Assembly (NCBI RefSeq): GCF_050947875.1
Contig: NC_134571.1
Location: 229,472,024-229,536,023, forward strand
Length of the DNA: 64,000 nt
Source of the DNA: Dermacentor variabilis
Lineage: Eukaryota > Arthropoda > Arachnida > Ixodida > Ixodidae
Direction of reading: 5' to 3'
Part shown: one piece after another, positions 32,981-42,864 of the stretch
Numbering within the stretch: the first letter of the stretch is position 1
Layout of the letters: the number at the start of each line of letters is the position of its first letter
Translations under genes and position numbers: made by a program
The notes under the pieces: model-generated
What the model was told of the DNA's origin: nothing
Database searches by the model: none
Seen by the model: the letters and a program-made list of their open reading frames with translations, nothing else

Positions 32981-34000
32981 TTAATAACGGGTCATGGCTC
33001 CGCCTGCTTGAATGACGGCCTCCATTCTTTTTGGCAGAGACACGTAGAGAGCCTCGATGAAGGCTTTGTCATCTTGAAGATGTTTCCACTCGCGCTTTAT
33101 GGCTTCCCACAGTTCATCACTGGTCGTCGAGTCCAAGGAGAGTCTTGAAAGGTTAGCCTTCATACGTGCCCAAACATGTTCTATGATGTTCATGTCTGCA
33201 CCCTTCGCACACCACTCCAAGCTCCTTACCCCTAGTTCGCCTAAAAGACGTGCCACGACCTTTGCTGTGTGAACGGGAGACAAGTCCTGTTGGAATAGAT
33301 AATACCCATCCGGGTGTGGACCATTCAGAGCATAGGCGATCATCTCGTGCTCCAGCAATGTGCAATATGCAGAACTCGTAAATCTCCCAGGGATTCTTAC
33401 AATGGGACTTAGGCCATCCCGCGAAATAGCCGCCCACACGTTTACTGACGTGCGTCCACTTGCGGCCACCTGCTTGACGTTCTGCGGAGAGAAGCACGTA
33501 TTCTCCATGCGCCACACTCTTCTCTGCTGGTCCCAGCGGCTTGAGAACGTAGATTCATCAGAGAAGGTGACATATTTCCAATCCTCGACCTTCCAGCTGC
33601 GGTGATCGACAGCGAACTTTAGGCGAGCAGTCTTGTTGGCAACTGTGAGAAGGGGCTTCTGAGCAGCGATACGACTACGGAGGGCGGCTTCCCTTAGCCT
33701 TCGCCGCACCGTGCTGTCGCTTACATGTTCCAGGGCAAGAGTACTGCGCACCTCCTTCGCATTTAGAAATGGCTTCTCGTTGACTGCAGCAACAATTTGT
33801 AGGTCTTGATCCGCCGACGTGGCGCGAGGTCGCCTCTCGTGCGGCGCATCCTTAATGCGTCCTTCATCTCGGTACGCCTGCACTATCCTGTTGACTGTGT
33901 TCAACCGGCAGCCCGTCAAGGCAGCAATGTTTCGCTGCGAGTAAGCTTTCTTCGACAACTCAACGACTTCTTCCCGCTTATTCAATGGCACTCGAGACAT
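32981..34000 (-). CDS. Tc1/mariner transposase, intact, DD34E
   Basis: A 339-codon uninterrupted frame. Residues 6-50 form the first helix-turn-helix (SQRNIAALTGCRLNTVNRIV), a basic RRPRAT motif follows near residue 57, and a second HTH-like region with HVSDSTVRRRLREA lies at 92-106. The catalytic residues are D148 (FSDESTF), D239 (FQQDLSPVHTA) and E274 (MNIIEHVWARM). There are 34 residues between the last two, the DD34E class of Tc1. Length is typical. The enzyme would cut out and reinsert DNA at TA sites in the nucleus. No stop or frameshift is visible, so it may still be active. Confidence 0.93.
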   Translation of the reverse strand: MSRVPLNKREEVVELSKKAYSQRNIAALTGCRLNTVNRIVQAYRDEGRIKDAPHERRPRATSADQDLQIVAAVNEKPFLNAKEVRSTLALEHVSDSTVRRRLREAALRSRIAAQKPLLTVANKTARLKFAVDHRSWKVEDWKYVTFSDESTFSSRWDQQRRVWRMENTCFSPQNVKQVAASGRTSVNVWAAISRDGLSPIVRIPGRFTSSAYCTLLEHEMIAYALNGPHPDGYYLFQQDLSPVHTAKVVARLLGELGVRSLEWCAKGADMNIIEHVWARMKANLSRLSLDSTTSDELWEAIKREWKHLQDDKAFIEALYVSLPKRMEAVIQAGGAMTRY

Positions 34001-34226
34001 CGCAGGACGCTGAAACGCACTTCTAACCGCGGGCAGTCGTGGTCTCCCTTATAAGCATTTGCCACGAAAAAGAAATTAAAGATGCGCGTCGGCCGTGACG
34101 TAGCGTTTTTACTTCTTTTCTTGTTCATCAAAGATTCGAACGTTTCCATGAAAGGTGTGACTGGCCTTACGATAGACCTTTTAAGAAGTCGGCCAGAAAA
34201 TATTCCCTGTCGCATGCTTGCAAATA

Positions 34227-35956
34227 CCGTATTTACCCGCGTATAACCCGCCCCTGCGTATAACCCGCACCCCTAACTTTGAACTCGGCGGAAAAAAAAA
34301 AAAAGAACTCGCGTATAACCCGCACGTTTACCTGAAAAAAAAAAAAAATGAGCGCTAGAAAGATGCAACTCACACTCAGTGATCATTTCGTTTTCAGAAC
34401 ATTTATTCAAACGACCGCCACCACGTCACTGGTTATCCGATTCTTAATCGACGCCGCTCTCACTACTGCCATCCGAGGCTTCATCGCCACTCTCAAAGAC
34501 GTAGTCGTCCTCGGAACCATCCAGACTATTACTGATCGCACATTTTTTAAAGCTTTTGCGCACCAAATCGGCCGGTATCGCTTTCCACGCATCCACGATC
34601 CACTGGCACAGCAATGGAATATCAGGCCTTCGCACGCGTCCCGTCGGTGTGAGGGCGTACATGCCGTCGGCCATCCACTGGGCATACAGCCGCTTCACGT
34701 GTGCCTTGAACGGCTTGTTCAGGCACACGTCGAGTGGCTGTAGCATGGACGTCATGCCGCCAGGTATTATGACGAGGTCGGTGCTGGTCTCGGCAAGGCG
34801 AGCCTTCACCGCATCAGTGCAGTGGCCTCTGAAGGAATCTAGTACGAGCATCGACCGGCGTGCCAGCAAGGCACCTGGTCTTCGCTCCCAGATTACTCGA
34901 AGCCAGTCACCGACTAGGCCACTGTTCATCCACGAATTTTCTTCCGCACGCACAACGATTCCTGGGGGCAGTGGAATGCTAGGTAGCGTCTTGCGTTTGA
35001 AAATCACATACGGGCGCAGTTTCGTGCCGTCAGCCAAAGCGCATAGCATGACTGTGCAGCGCAGCTTGGCATTTCCGCCGGTCAGCACGCTGACTGATTT
35101 GGAGCCCTTTTTTTCCATGGTCGTGTCCATCGGCATCTCAAAGTACACAGGTGTTTGATCAGCATTTCCCACCTGAGACAGCAAATAGCTGTGCTCCTTC
35201 CGAAGTGCGATCACATATCGTTGAAAGTTCAACAACTTTTCCTCGTAGGCTTCAGGAAGCCGCTGGCACATGGTTGTTCGCCGCCGCATAGAAAATCCAT
35301 GTCTTCGCATGAAGCGCTGAAGCCATCCACGGCTTGCACGAAACTCACGTGGAATGTTCAATTCCCGGGCCAACTTCAGGGCTTCCATTTGCGCCATCTC
35401 AGTCGAAACAGCGTGGCCACGACTTCTCTGCTCCTCAATGAACTTCGCAAGCTGCGTCTCGAGGTGGGGGTACGCGCCAGTCTTCGGACCCCGAAACGCT
35501 CGCCTGTTCCGGTTCGTTGCTTCGAGACTCTCTTTTTTTCTTCCTCCAGTCGCGAATGCACGACTCGTCGACGTCATGCTGTCTTGCAGCAGCTCTGTTG
35601 CCGATTTCTTCGGCAGCGGCTATAATCTTTAGCTTCTCTTTCGCTGTGAAACACTGCCGTCGAGTCGCACTCATGATGCCAAAACAAAGCAGGCAAACAG
35701 TGCAAACTGGGGTAAGTACACTAAACAGCGCCTAACGCGAGGCTCAACAATGCTGGCCTTTCGTTGGCCCTTCATCGGCTTGACAAGCGTCGATGACGAT
35801 GGGGATGGCGGACTACACGGGGAGGCCGCCGCACATTGCGGTGAAGCCGACCCCCCCCCCCCCCTCCCAAGGAAAAAATTCGCAGATAACCCGCACCCCC
35901 ACTTTTTAAACGCGTTTTTTCACATTTTGGTGCGGGTTATACGCGAATAAATACGG
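34227..35956 (-). mobile_element. pogo-like transposon nested in the Tc1-like element
   Basis: The ends read CCGTATTTACCCGCGTATAA (left) and CCGTATTTATTCGCGTATAA (right, other strand), flanked by TA at 34225-34226 and 35957-35958. The motif GCGTATAACCCGC recurs several times near the ends, as expected of binding sites for the transposase. It contains one long transposase gene. Length is 1730 bp. Confidence 0.9.
34444..35674 (-). pseudogene. pogo-superfamily transposase with one frameshift
   Basis: The N-terminal frame (35674 to about 35530) reads FTAKEKLKIIAAAEEIGNRA, a Psq/Brinker-like HTH, then slips within an AAAAAGAGAG run. The main 377-codon frame continues with a CENP-B-type HTH (RELNIPREFRASRGWLQRFM) and the DDE_1 core: D140 (NADQTPVYFE), D247 (MLVLDSFRGH), D283 (LQPLDVCLNKPFK), a DD35D spacing by my count. 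The C terminus is acidic (EDDYVFESGDEASDGSSESG). It is close to intact. A single-base error, in the genome or in sequencing, would explain the break. Confidence 0.88.
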
Positions 35957-36034
35957 TATCTAAGAGTCGGGTCTGACCGCTCCACATACGCACACTCAGA
36001 CAAAGAAAAAAGGAACAAAAAAGGTTAACAGCGG

Positions 36035-36289
36035 TATTTTGCGCTGAACTACAGACAGCGCGGTCCACGCTCTGCATGCCATAACCGCCTTATCATCGCT
36101 AGCGCCCGGTGACATGCAATCCGGTGCCGTTACGCAGCAACGCTAGTGAGGCGGTAGTGCCGACAGTTGGCGGAACCGCGGCGCCCTTTCCACTTTGTTT
36201 CCTACAGCGGCCGCAACGCATCGCCCCACGTCGGTTTCGAGGCTATTTCCCACGCGCTTGCGTGTTCCTGCTCATATTGCTCACGATAG
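36035..36289 (-). repeat. Right terminal inverted repeat of the Tc1-like element
   Basis: Complement of 32444-32698. The outer 30 bases are identical in both copies, ending in TA and then a TATG microsatellite. Confidence 0.9.
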
Positions 36290-36328
36290 TATGTATGTAT
36301 GTATGGATGGATGGGCAAGCGGGCGGGC

Positions 36329-36404
<76 letters not shown>
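36290..36404. repeat. Compound microsatellite (TATG)n, (GGGC)n, (GT)n
   Basis: TATGTATGTATG is followed by GGATGGATGG, GCGGGCGGGCGGG and about 70 bases of pure GT ending in GTGAGTGTGAGAG. It starts exactly at the TA border of the Tc1-like element and ends at Gypsy D RT sequence. The apparent ORFs of alternating Cys/Val or His/Thr here are artefacts. Confidence 0.9.
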
Positions 36405-36405
<1 letters not shown>

Positions 36406-36990
36406 TGTGAGAGCACTGGGTCAGACGAGGTAGAATGTACGAGTTCCTGGTAGACTGCCTCGCATTCTTCAGTCCAGAGGAAAGGGACACCATTTTTGGT
36501 CAGTTCAGTCAAGCCTTTTGCTATTTTAGCAAAATCTTTGATACATGCTCTGAAGTGGCCAGCAAGTCCAAGAAAAACTCTTAAGTGAATGCGGATCATG
36601 TGGCTTCGTAAGCTTCGAGATTTGTTGCACAGACTCTTGTTTGGTGCTCTTGGTGACACCATCAAACTCCCTTGCAAGAAAAACTACCCGAAGTTTGAAG
36701 AATTAACTTTTTCTTTCGTTTTTATCTTCAGGTCTACATCACTAAGCGATTGCAGAATAGTGGCCAAGTGCTCCGAGTATTTTTTTTTCTGATCTCGAGT
36801 AAACTATGAAGTCATCATTGCAAAAGCGTCCAAGATGTGACTTCAAACCATTATTCATAAACTTTTGAAAACAAGCTGGTGAATTCTTCCAACCAAAAGG
36901 CAGTCAAAAGCTGTCACAAATGCTGAAAACTTTTTGGTCTCCTCTACTAAAGGCACATGCCAAAAGCCCTTGCAAAGATCGAAGCGAGAG
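36405..36990 (-). pseudogene. Gypsy D reverse transcriptase, C-terminal half
   Basis: Starts RFDLCKGFWHVPLVEETKKF and SAFVTAFD, then a decayed catalytic region near 36810 (AFAMMTS where a Y.DD box belongs, followed by a stop), then DVDLKIKTK, HLRVFLGLAGHFRACIKDFA and KNGVPFLWTEECEAVYQEL, ending SSDPVL at the microsatellite. It joins the N-terminal half at 41.1 kb across the LINE insertion. Confidence 0.8.
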
Positions 36991-36995
36991 GAGAT

Positions 36996-37027
<32 letters not shown>

Positions 37028-37038
<11 letters not shown>

Positions 37039-40030
37039 TTTTACATGCTTTCAAGGCCAGGCAGGCACAACAGAAAGGAGTGGTAAAAATATACAATAAT
37101 TGCGGTACAGGGCAATAATAGAAAATAAAACTATAAGGCACTTTGATGGTGATCTTGAAGTTAGTGGAGTCACAAATTGAGACTGTGTAGGCGGGAAGAC
37201 AGTTCCATTCAATGGCTGTTCTTGGCAAAAAGTAAGAATGGCAGAAGTTAGTTCGACAAGATGGCACTTCAATTTTGTGTTGATGGTCGATGCGAGATGA
37301 GATGTAACTTGGTGCGGTGAAAAGATTTTCTTTAAGAGAAGTGTTGAAGTAATGTATTCTATGAAAAAGACAATGACGAGAGTACTTCCGACGTAACCAA
37401 AGGTCAGGTAGATCTAGCGCTGTTTTCATGGACGTGACGCTAGAATGACAAGAATAATTTGAGAGAATGAAACGGGCGGAGCGGTTCTGAATGCTTTCAA
37501 GGGAAATGGCAAGATTGGCATGAGCAGGGTCCCAGATGGCACAAGCATATTCTAATTTTGGACGGACGAGTGTTTTGTATAGAGTAAGCTTTAGTGAGGT
37601 GGATGCTGATGCAGAGTTTCGTCTCAAATAGCCTAACGTTTGGTTAGCACTGTTAGCGACATATTCAACATGCATATTCCATGAAAGGTTGCTAGTAACA
37701 TACAGGCCGAGATATTTATAGGAGTTAACAACTGACAGGGTAGTACCGTTAATAGTATATGGGAATACATCACAAGAGGAAGAGCTAGAGAAGACGCGCC
37801 TACTTTTGCATTTAGTTGTGTTAAGCTGCAATAGCCATTTGTTGCACCAGTTGGATACGCTATCCAGGTCGTCCTGCAGCTTACCAGAATCACTCATGTT
37901 AGTTATCTTGCTATATATGACACAATCGTCCGCAAACAGCCTAATGGTTGAATTAGAGATACAGTTAGGAAGGTCATTAATGTAGATTAGAAAAAGCAAT
38001 GGACCGAGTACCGAGCCTTGTGGTACACCGGAGGTTACGGAACAAGGTCTGGACGAAAATTCGTTAGCAGTTACTGGGTCCTCTTAAAGAGAAAGTCTTT
38101 TAGCCATGCAAATACCTTGGAGTCAATATTAAGAAGAGAAAGTTTAAAGATCAGTAAATCGTGAGAAACAGATTCGAAAGCTCGCGAGAAGTCCAGAAAT
38201 ACGCAGTCACTGTCAATTTTCTGATCCGCATTGTTGAACAAATCGTTCGTAAAAGAAAGGAGCTGTGTTTCACAGGAAAAGAATTTTCTAATGCCATGCT
38301 GCGTGTTGTTAAAGAAAGAGTTGGTCTCGAGAAAATTAATAAAATATGAATGAATTATATGCTCCAACATTTTACTTGGGATGCATGTTAAGGAAATTGG
38401 ATGGTAATTATTAGCAGAATAGACGTCGCCCGATTTATGAACCAGAACCACCTTTCCCACCTTCCAGTCTTTGGGCAGGGCAGAAAGCTGTAAAGACTGG
38501 TCAAAAATCTTCGACAAAATAATAGATGAAAACAATTCAGTGCACTTTAGCATTTTTGAGTTAATGGAGTCAGGGCCACAAGATGAAGAAATTTTTAGAT
38601 TGCTGATAAGTTTGCCGACGCCCACCCAGTAAAAAAAAACGAGATCCAAAGGCGGAAAATTTGCATGTGATAAGAATGGCACAGCAGTTGCAAGCGACTG
38701 CTGAAAAAATTAGAAGGTGTCGTTCAAGATATCGCAGCACTCGTGAGGCAAAACAGGTACGTCAGACTGAATTAACTGCATGACATTCTTTTTAGTACTA
38801 GTGACAACGGACCAAAACTTTCGAGGGTTAGAAACCAGAAATGCTGGAAGAGTATTGCTCAACAAAGTTTGTCTGGCATTGGCTGATGCCAAACAAAATT
38901 CATTGGCAATGTCACGATGATGGAACCAGTGAGCAGGATGATTTGTAGCTTTGGCGCGGTGAAACACCAGCTTTTTCTTGTTGTGCAGGCGCTTCAGCGA
39001 ATTATGAAACCATGGTAAGCGGAGATTAGAAGGCACCCTCCTTTTAGGCACTTGACGATTAATTAAAGACAGAAGTGTATTTTTATACAGAAACCAGTTT
39101 TCGTCTACAGTTCGTTGTGAGAAGGGCTCGAGGTAGTTTTTAATGAAAGACTCAAACTCGGCAGTTATTGAAGAATCATTGGCTCTGTTATAATCTAGCA
39201 TAATTTTTGAGCTCTTCTTTCTGCTAACGTGAGCCTTAAGAGTGAATTGAATCATTAAATGGTCGCTTATTCCTTGCAGGAACGTTAGGGGAGAAACCAA
39301 GTTGGGTGCAGTGGTAAGAATAATCTGAAGCAGCAGAAGCTTGATGTGGGCGAGTTGGTCTTGCATACCTGAAGGAAAAAGTGCTACGAAGATGCGGACT
39401 AAAAGAGCCATCGTAAATTTTGTTCTTTTAGTCCACGTCTTCGTATCGCTCTTTTTTTCAAGTAGGTAAAAATAATGTCCAATGTGTTGGTAGAAGTCTG
39501 TGTAGAAGGCATGGGGTAGCGTACAACAATAACGGAGGCATTAGACCACACAACATTCGGAAAATTGAAGTCTCCAAGTATAAACAAAGGTGACGTAGGG
39601 TATCTGTTAATGAGATGAATAATTGCATCATGGAGTTCATTACAAAAGGAAATAGAAGCAGCAGGCGGTCTATAACAAGCACAGAAAATAAACTCGCAGT
39701 TAGCAAGCATTACTCGTACACACAAAAGTTCTAATGATTAAACAAGCGGAATGTTTTGTGACACAAGAGTATGTTTGATAGCTATCAAGACTCCCCCTCC
39801 TGATCAAGTGCCGCAGTCATATCGGTGCAGATTATAAGGGTTTTCGTATTCAATATTTCACTGCTTCTTATTTTTGTGGACAGCCACGTTTCAGTAATGA
39901 TAACAATATCAGCGGAACAAGAAAAAATAGTTGGCGACAAAGCAACACGTTTGTTGAGTACACTTCGTGCATTAGTGAACAGTATGGATACGTCTTGTGC
40001 TTTCTGACATGCAACAGATGGCTATGAGGA
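37028..40030 (-). pseudogene. LINE ORF2: APE endonuclease and reverse transcriptase
   Basis: The endonuclease begins near 40000 with FTNARSVLNKR and ADIVIITETWLS (catalytic N and E), then FCACYRPPAAS and FILGDFNFPNVVW. The linker is open from 39411. The RT has CGPDSINSKMLK, KVGKVVLVHKSGD, YHPISLTCIPSKMLEHI, VFLDFSRAFESVSHDLL, then IRLFADDCVIYS with the FADD catalytic box intact, YKYLGLYVTSNLSWNMHV and LVRPKLEYACAIWDP. Frame breaks or stops lie near 39.73, 38.69 and 38.05 kb. Confidence 0.85.
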
Positions 40031-40069
40031 AACATTCAGCTGAGTGACTGTAGACTCATTAACGGCCGT

Positions 40070-41070
40070 GTGCATATTCAGGGATGGAAAGATTTCGCAG
40101 ACGCTATCAGTAGACAGTAGGCATACGTTTTTCTGTTGATAATAACTTTATTGTGACGAAGTGTGAAGGGTCGTTTGCTGGCGTATCCAACATTGATAAG
40201 TTTTTTATGGAGTTGCCTCGTACTTCTACAGAAATCTTCGCCCACAGATACACCTGAGCCTTTTAGCTTTGCCCTCTGGAAAATGATGCTCTCTTTAATC
40301 TTAAATGCAGAGAACATAACAATTATTAGGCGGTCTTATTCGCAGAAAACGACCCCAAACGTTGCACTCGAGATATAGCCGTGTCAGGAATTGAAATGTT
40401 GAGATGCAATGAAATTGTGTCCCTAACTCGTGTTTCAGACTCAGCCCAAGTCTCTGTGGGACTATCAGCAATTCCGTAAAAGAGCAGATTATCCCTCCTC
40501 AATCGATCCTCAAGTTCATCAAGGCAAGAATTAAGGGCAATATTCTCATTTCTGACTGCTTTCTTGACTGCGTCGTTGATTTCAGCCATAGGTGGCGAGC
40601 TCTCAAAATTATCAGCGAACGATTCAACCTTAGTCAGTCTGGCAGTTAAATCAGACACATTTTGAGCGAGCGCCTCTTGTTTTTGTTTAAGGTCAGCTAG
40701 AGCACCCATAACTTCAGCATGCCTCGAGTCGTATTTCGATGACAGGTCGCTGGTTGCTGCAAACAGTTGGTTATACTGTGGATCACTGAGATTCACCTCA
40801 ACATCGCCACAGACAAGTAACTTCCTTGCAACTAGTATACCGTCATAAAAGCATTGGAAGAAAACACTTGGGCACGGGATAAGTAGCAAAAAAGAGTTAT
40901 TCGATTGCTTACAAAAAACTGACGGTTGTCTACCAACCTGCATGTAGAACAGAAACAGGTTTGTGAGCAACGAACGCATTGTTGCTGCTATCCCGTGCCC
41001 ACTGAAGGCGGGAGCCGGGTCCTTGGTGCTTTTGTAATATTCTGGCTGGACTGTCGGTGACGATGCCGCT
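40070..41070 (-). pseudogene. LINE ORF1 with coiled coil, L1-like C terminus and degenerate 2A-like motif
   Basis: From the N terminus: a hydrophobic segment (FLLLIPCPSVFFQCFY), then KLLVCGDVEVNLSDP, a long heptad-rich coiled coil (MGALADLKQKQEALAQNVSD), an RRM-like block (LRRDNLLFYGIADSPTETW, DTAISRVQRLGSFSANKTA) and a C-terminal block after a frame break at about 40326 (KIKESIIFQRAKLKGSGVSV, TRQLHKKLINVG). This architecture is that of L1-like ORF1 nucleic-acid-binding proteins. CGDVEVN followed by a decayed NPGP position resembles 2A-like peptides known from N termini of some APE-type LINE ORFs. Confidence 0.75.
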
Positions 41071-41104
41071 GACCAGCCAGTGATGAGAGGGACGTTGTTA
41101 TCCA

Positions 41105-41595
41105 AGTGAGGTAGATGCTGCAACCACCAGTTTCATTGATAATTTCGTCGATGTGTGGCATCGAGAAACGGAACAGATTAGTTTGTTTGTCAATTTGACG
41201 GTAGTCGGTGCAAAGTCTATACGTTCTATCTTCCTTCAGTGAATAGTGATGGGTGATGCAAAGGTAGACGTGGACGGTCAGAAAACACCAGTGTCGAGCT
41301 TCTTCGGCAGCTCTTCCTTGATCCATATCTTATCTCGCGACATGTTGTAAGGTGCATTAGCGCAAGCTCTTGGGCCAATTGCTGCATGATGAACTTGTAA
41401 AAAGGGGGCACCAGCAAAACACAAAGGACGCGCACACAAGGAAAAAGCGTTCGTTCGTGTCTAATGCTTTTTCCTTGTGTGTGCGTCCTTTGTGTTTCGC
41501 TGGTGCCCCCTTTTTTCAAGTTCATGTTGTAAGGCATGCGTTTCACAACTGCTGTATCCAGAAGCTCGAACGGTACTTTACACTTGGATGTAGCC
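41105..41595 (-). pseudogene. Gypsy D linker and reverse transcriptase, N-terminal part
   Basis: After the Harbinger element the sense strand continues in frame with KATSKCKVPFELLDTAVVKR and MPYN; after the hairpin insertion, MSRDKIWIKEELPKKLDTGV, PSTSTFASPITI, then RTYRLCTDYRQIDKQTN and FSMPHIDEIINETGGC up to the LINE junction. One stop lies after DTGVF. Motif order matches Gypsy RT fingers. Confidence 0.8.
41353..41522. mobile_element. 170-bp hairpin insertion with 12-bp target duplication
   Basis: The flanks are identical: CATGTTGTAAGG at 41341-41352 and 41523-41534. The insert has a long hairpin (41389-41525, arms about 60 bp with three or four mismatches: AAAAAGGGGGCACCAGC, AAACACAAAGGACG, CACACAAGGAAAAAGC) and a 35-bp unpaired stretch at the left. 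A 12-bp duplication suits target-primed retrotransposition, for example of a Penelope-like terminus, more than a cut-and-paste MITE. No coding. Confidence 0.8.
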
Positions 41596-42158
41596 TTACC
41601 CCCAAATGCAGAAATCTAACTTGGATCGTGCTTGGACTTGACGAAGTCGGCCCGAAGCAAGAAGCAGACTTCAAGATGCCCAAGTCGCCTTTCGCGTTTC
41701 ATAGACGCTCAAGCTGACTTGCTTCGTCAAGTCAAGACTGTGCTTCAATGCAAAAGTAGGCTGCTTGTCTGTGTTCGAGGTTAATAATAAATTTATTAGC
41801 GTAAGGCACGTTGTACAACAAGAAAGTATGTTTCTTTCCAAATTTCGACCTGGGCATAAGTGCTGAAGTATAGTTTGGGTAAATTCATTCCATCTGGCGA
41901 TGTCCGCCACTGCGATGGGCATTGTTGCTTGTGGAAAGCGCCCGTTGCCGGCGGGTTTAAGTGGTCTTCAAGTTTCGGTATTTCGGCGAGCTTTTTGAGT
42001 TGCAGGTTTCACCATTTTTAAAGTCGGTGCTCCACTTTTACACGGCAGTGTATTTTAGTGCAAATTAATCTTATAGTCACATTTATTTCAGTTTTAGCTT
42101 CTTTTTAACCTAATGGTCTTGTTGCGCATTTGTATAACTGGCCATATAAGCGAACGAA

Positions 42159-42535
42159 ATGGCTGGTTCGTATGGCGGGCTTTTAACAGCTTTTGTCCTC
42201 GATTGCTGCAAGGCGTTCATGCGCCGTCTGGGCCAGCAACCGGATGCAAGAGGCCGAGACGTGGCATACGGTCGGTTTCTGAGGGAGCTCAAGCGTCCCT
42301 TGTCACCTATAGGCATTCCAGCAGGAAGGGGACGGCCCTTGTTCTGGTCGGGCTACGTGACGCTTTGAAGAAAAGGTCAACCTATTCGAACGTGCTAGGC
42401 CAGAGTCATACACACACACAAAAAAAAAAAACAGCAACATGTGCTGCGAACGAAGAGTACCGAGCGCCGTAGAGTCCCCTGCCCGGCCCCATATGGGTGA
42501 CACCCGATAAAAAACAAAATAAATAAATAAAATGA
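42159..42535 (+). other. Unrecognised ORF and retroelement-like tail inside the Harbinger
   Basis: A 69-codon frame from ATG 42159 in good context (ACGAAATGG) reads MAGSYGGLLTAFVLDCCKAF and MRRLGQQPDARGRDVAYGR. It ends at 42368 and is followed by CACACACACAAAAAAAAAAA and, at about 42510-42535, CAAAATAAATAAATAAAA, which looks like a retroelement 3' tail. I do not recognise the protein. It may be part of a small insertion into the Harbinger or a captured exon. Confidence 0.3.
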
Positions 42536-42864
42536 CACGTGCAAAGGATTTGTCTACTTCGCATGGAATCTTTGTCGAGAACAATGAGAGGGAGAGTGTG
42601 GCACAGTCATAGACATCGCAAATTGGCAGCGCGTGTCGTCTGCTAAGAAAGTGTCGTCTGTTAGGAAACAAGTTGTGGGGCTCGTGCGACGGCCGCACCG
42701 CATGTGGTACAAAATTGCTGTCCTGTCAACAGACTTTGACGCTGAAATGTTGCACTCACGTATGCTCTCCTTATTATGCTCATGCGCATGTTTTGTATTT
42801 GGTGGATGAGTGCATGACAGTCCGGCATGCTGAGCGCTAATAACTAGTGATGGCATGTGTAGTC

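Larger units (their letters stand above)
32444..36289 (-). mobile_element. Tc1-like DNA transposon with 255-bp inverted repeats
   Basis: Both ends read CTATCGTGAGCAATATGAGC inward, and the repeat continues for about 255 bp with roughly a dozen mismatches. TA lies at both borders (32442-32443, 36290-36291), the signature of Tc1/mariner transposition. The transposase lies on the minus strand. A pogo-like element sits between the transposase start and the right repeat. Without it the transposon would be about 2.1 kb. It is inserted in the RT/RNase H junction region of Gypsy D. Confidence 0.9.
36991..41108 (-). mobile_element. CR1-like LINE, near full length (4.1 kb), in Gypsy D
   Basis: A minus-strand non-LTR element with a (TAAA)n tail of about 12 units at 36991-37042, ORF2 with APE endonuclease and RT, and ORF1 with coiled coil. 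It splits the Gypsy D RT between NETGGCSIY and RFDLCKGFW. The short target duplication could not be fixed with confidence. A few frame breaks lie in both ORFs. It is far better preserved than the other LINE relics here. Confidence 0.85.

Noticed and set aside
34348..35735. Plus-strand ORFs of up to 200 codons opposite the pogo-like gene
   Set aside because: Shadow frames of the minus-strand transposase, which has catalytic motifs; the plus frames have none.
32444..36289. 255-bp repeats considered as LTRs
   Set aside because: They are inverted, not direct, are flanked by TA, and enclose a DD34E transposase, so they are Tc1-type terminal inverted repeats.
36243..36453. ORFs with long Cys-Val or His-Thr runs
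   Set aside because: Pure translation of the (GT)n microsatellite.
42110..42472. Additional ORFs on both strands in the Harbinger interior
   Set aside because: They overlap the 42159-42368 frame without motifs; only the best-context ORF is listed, at low confidence.
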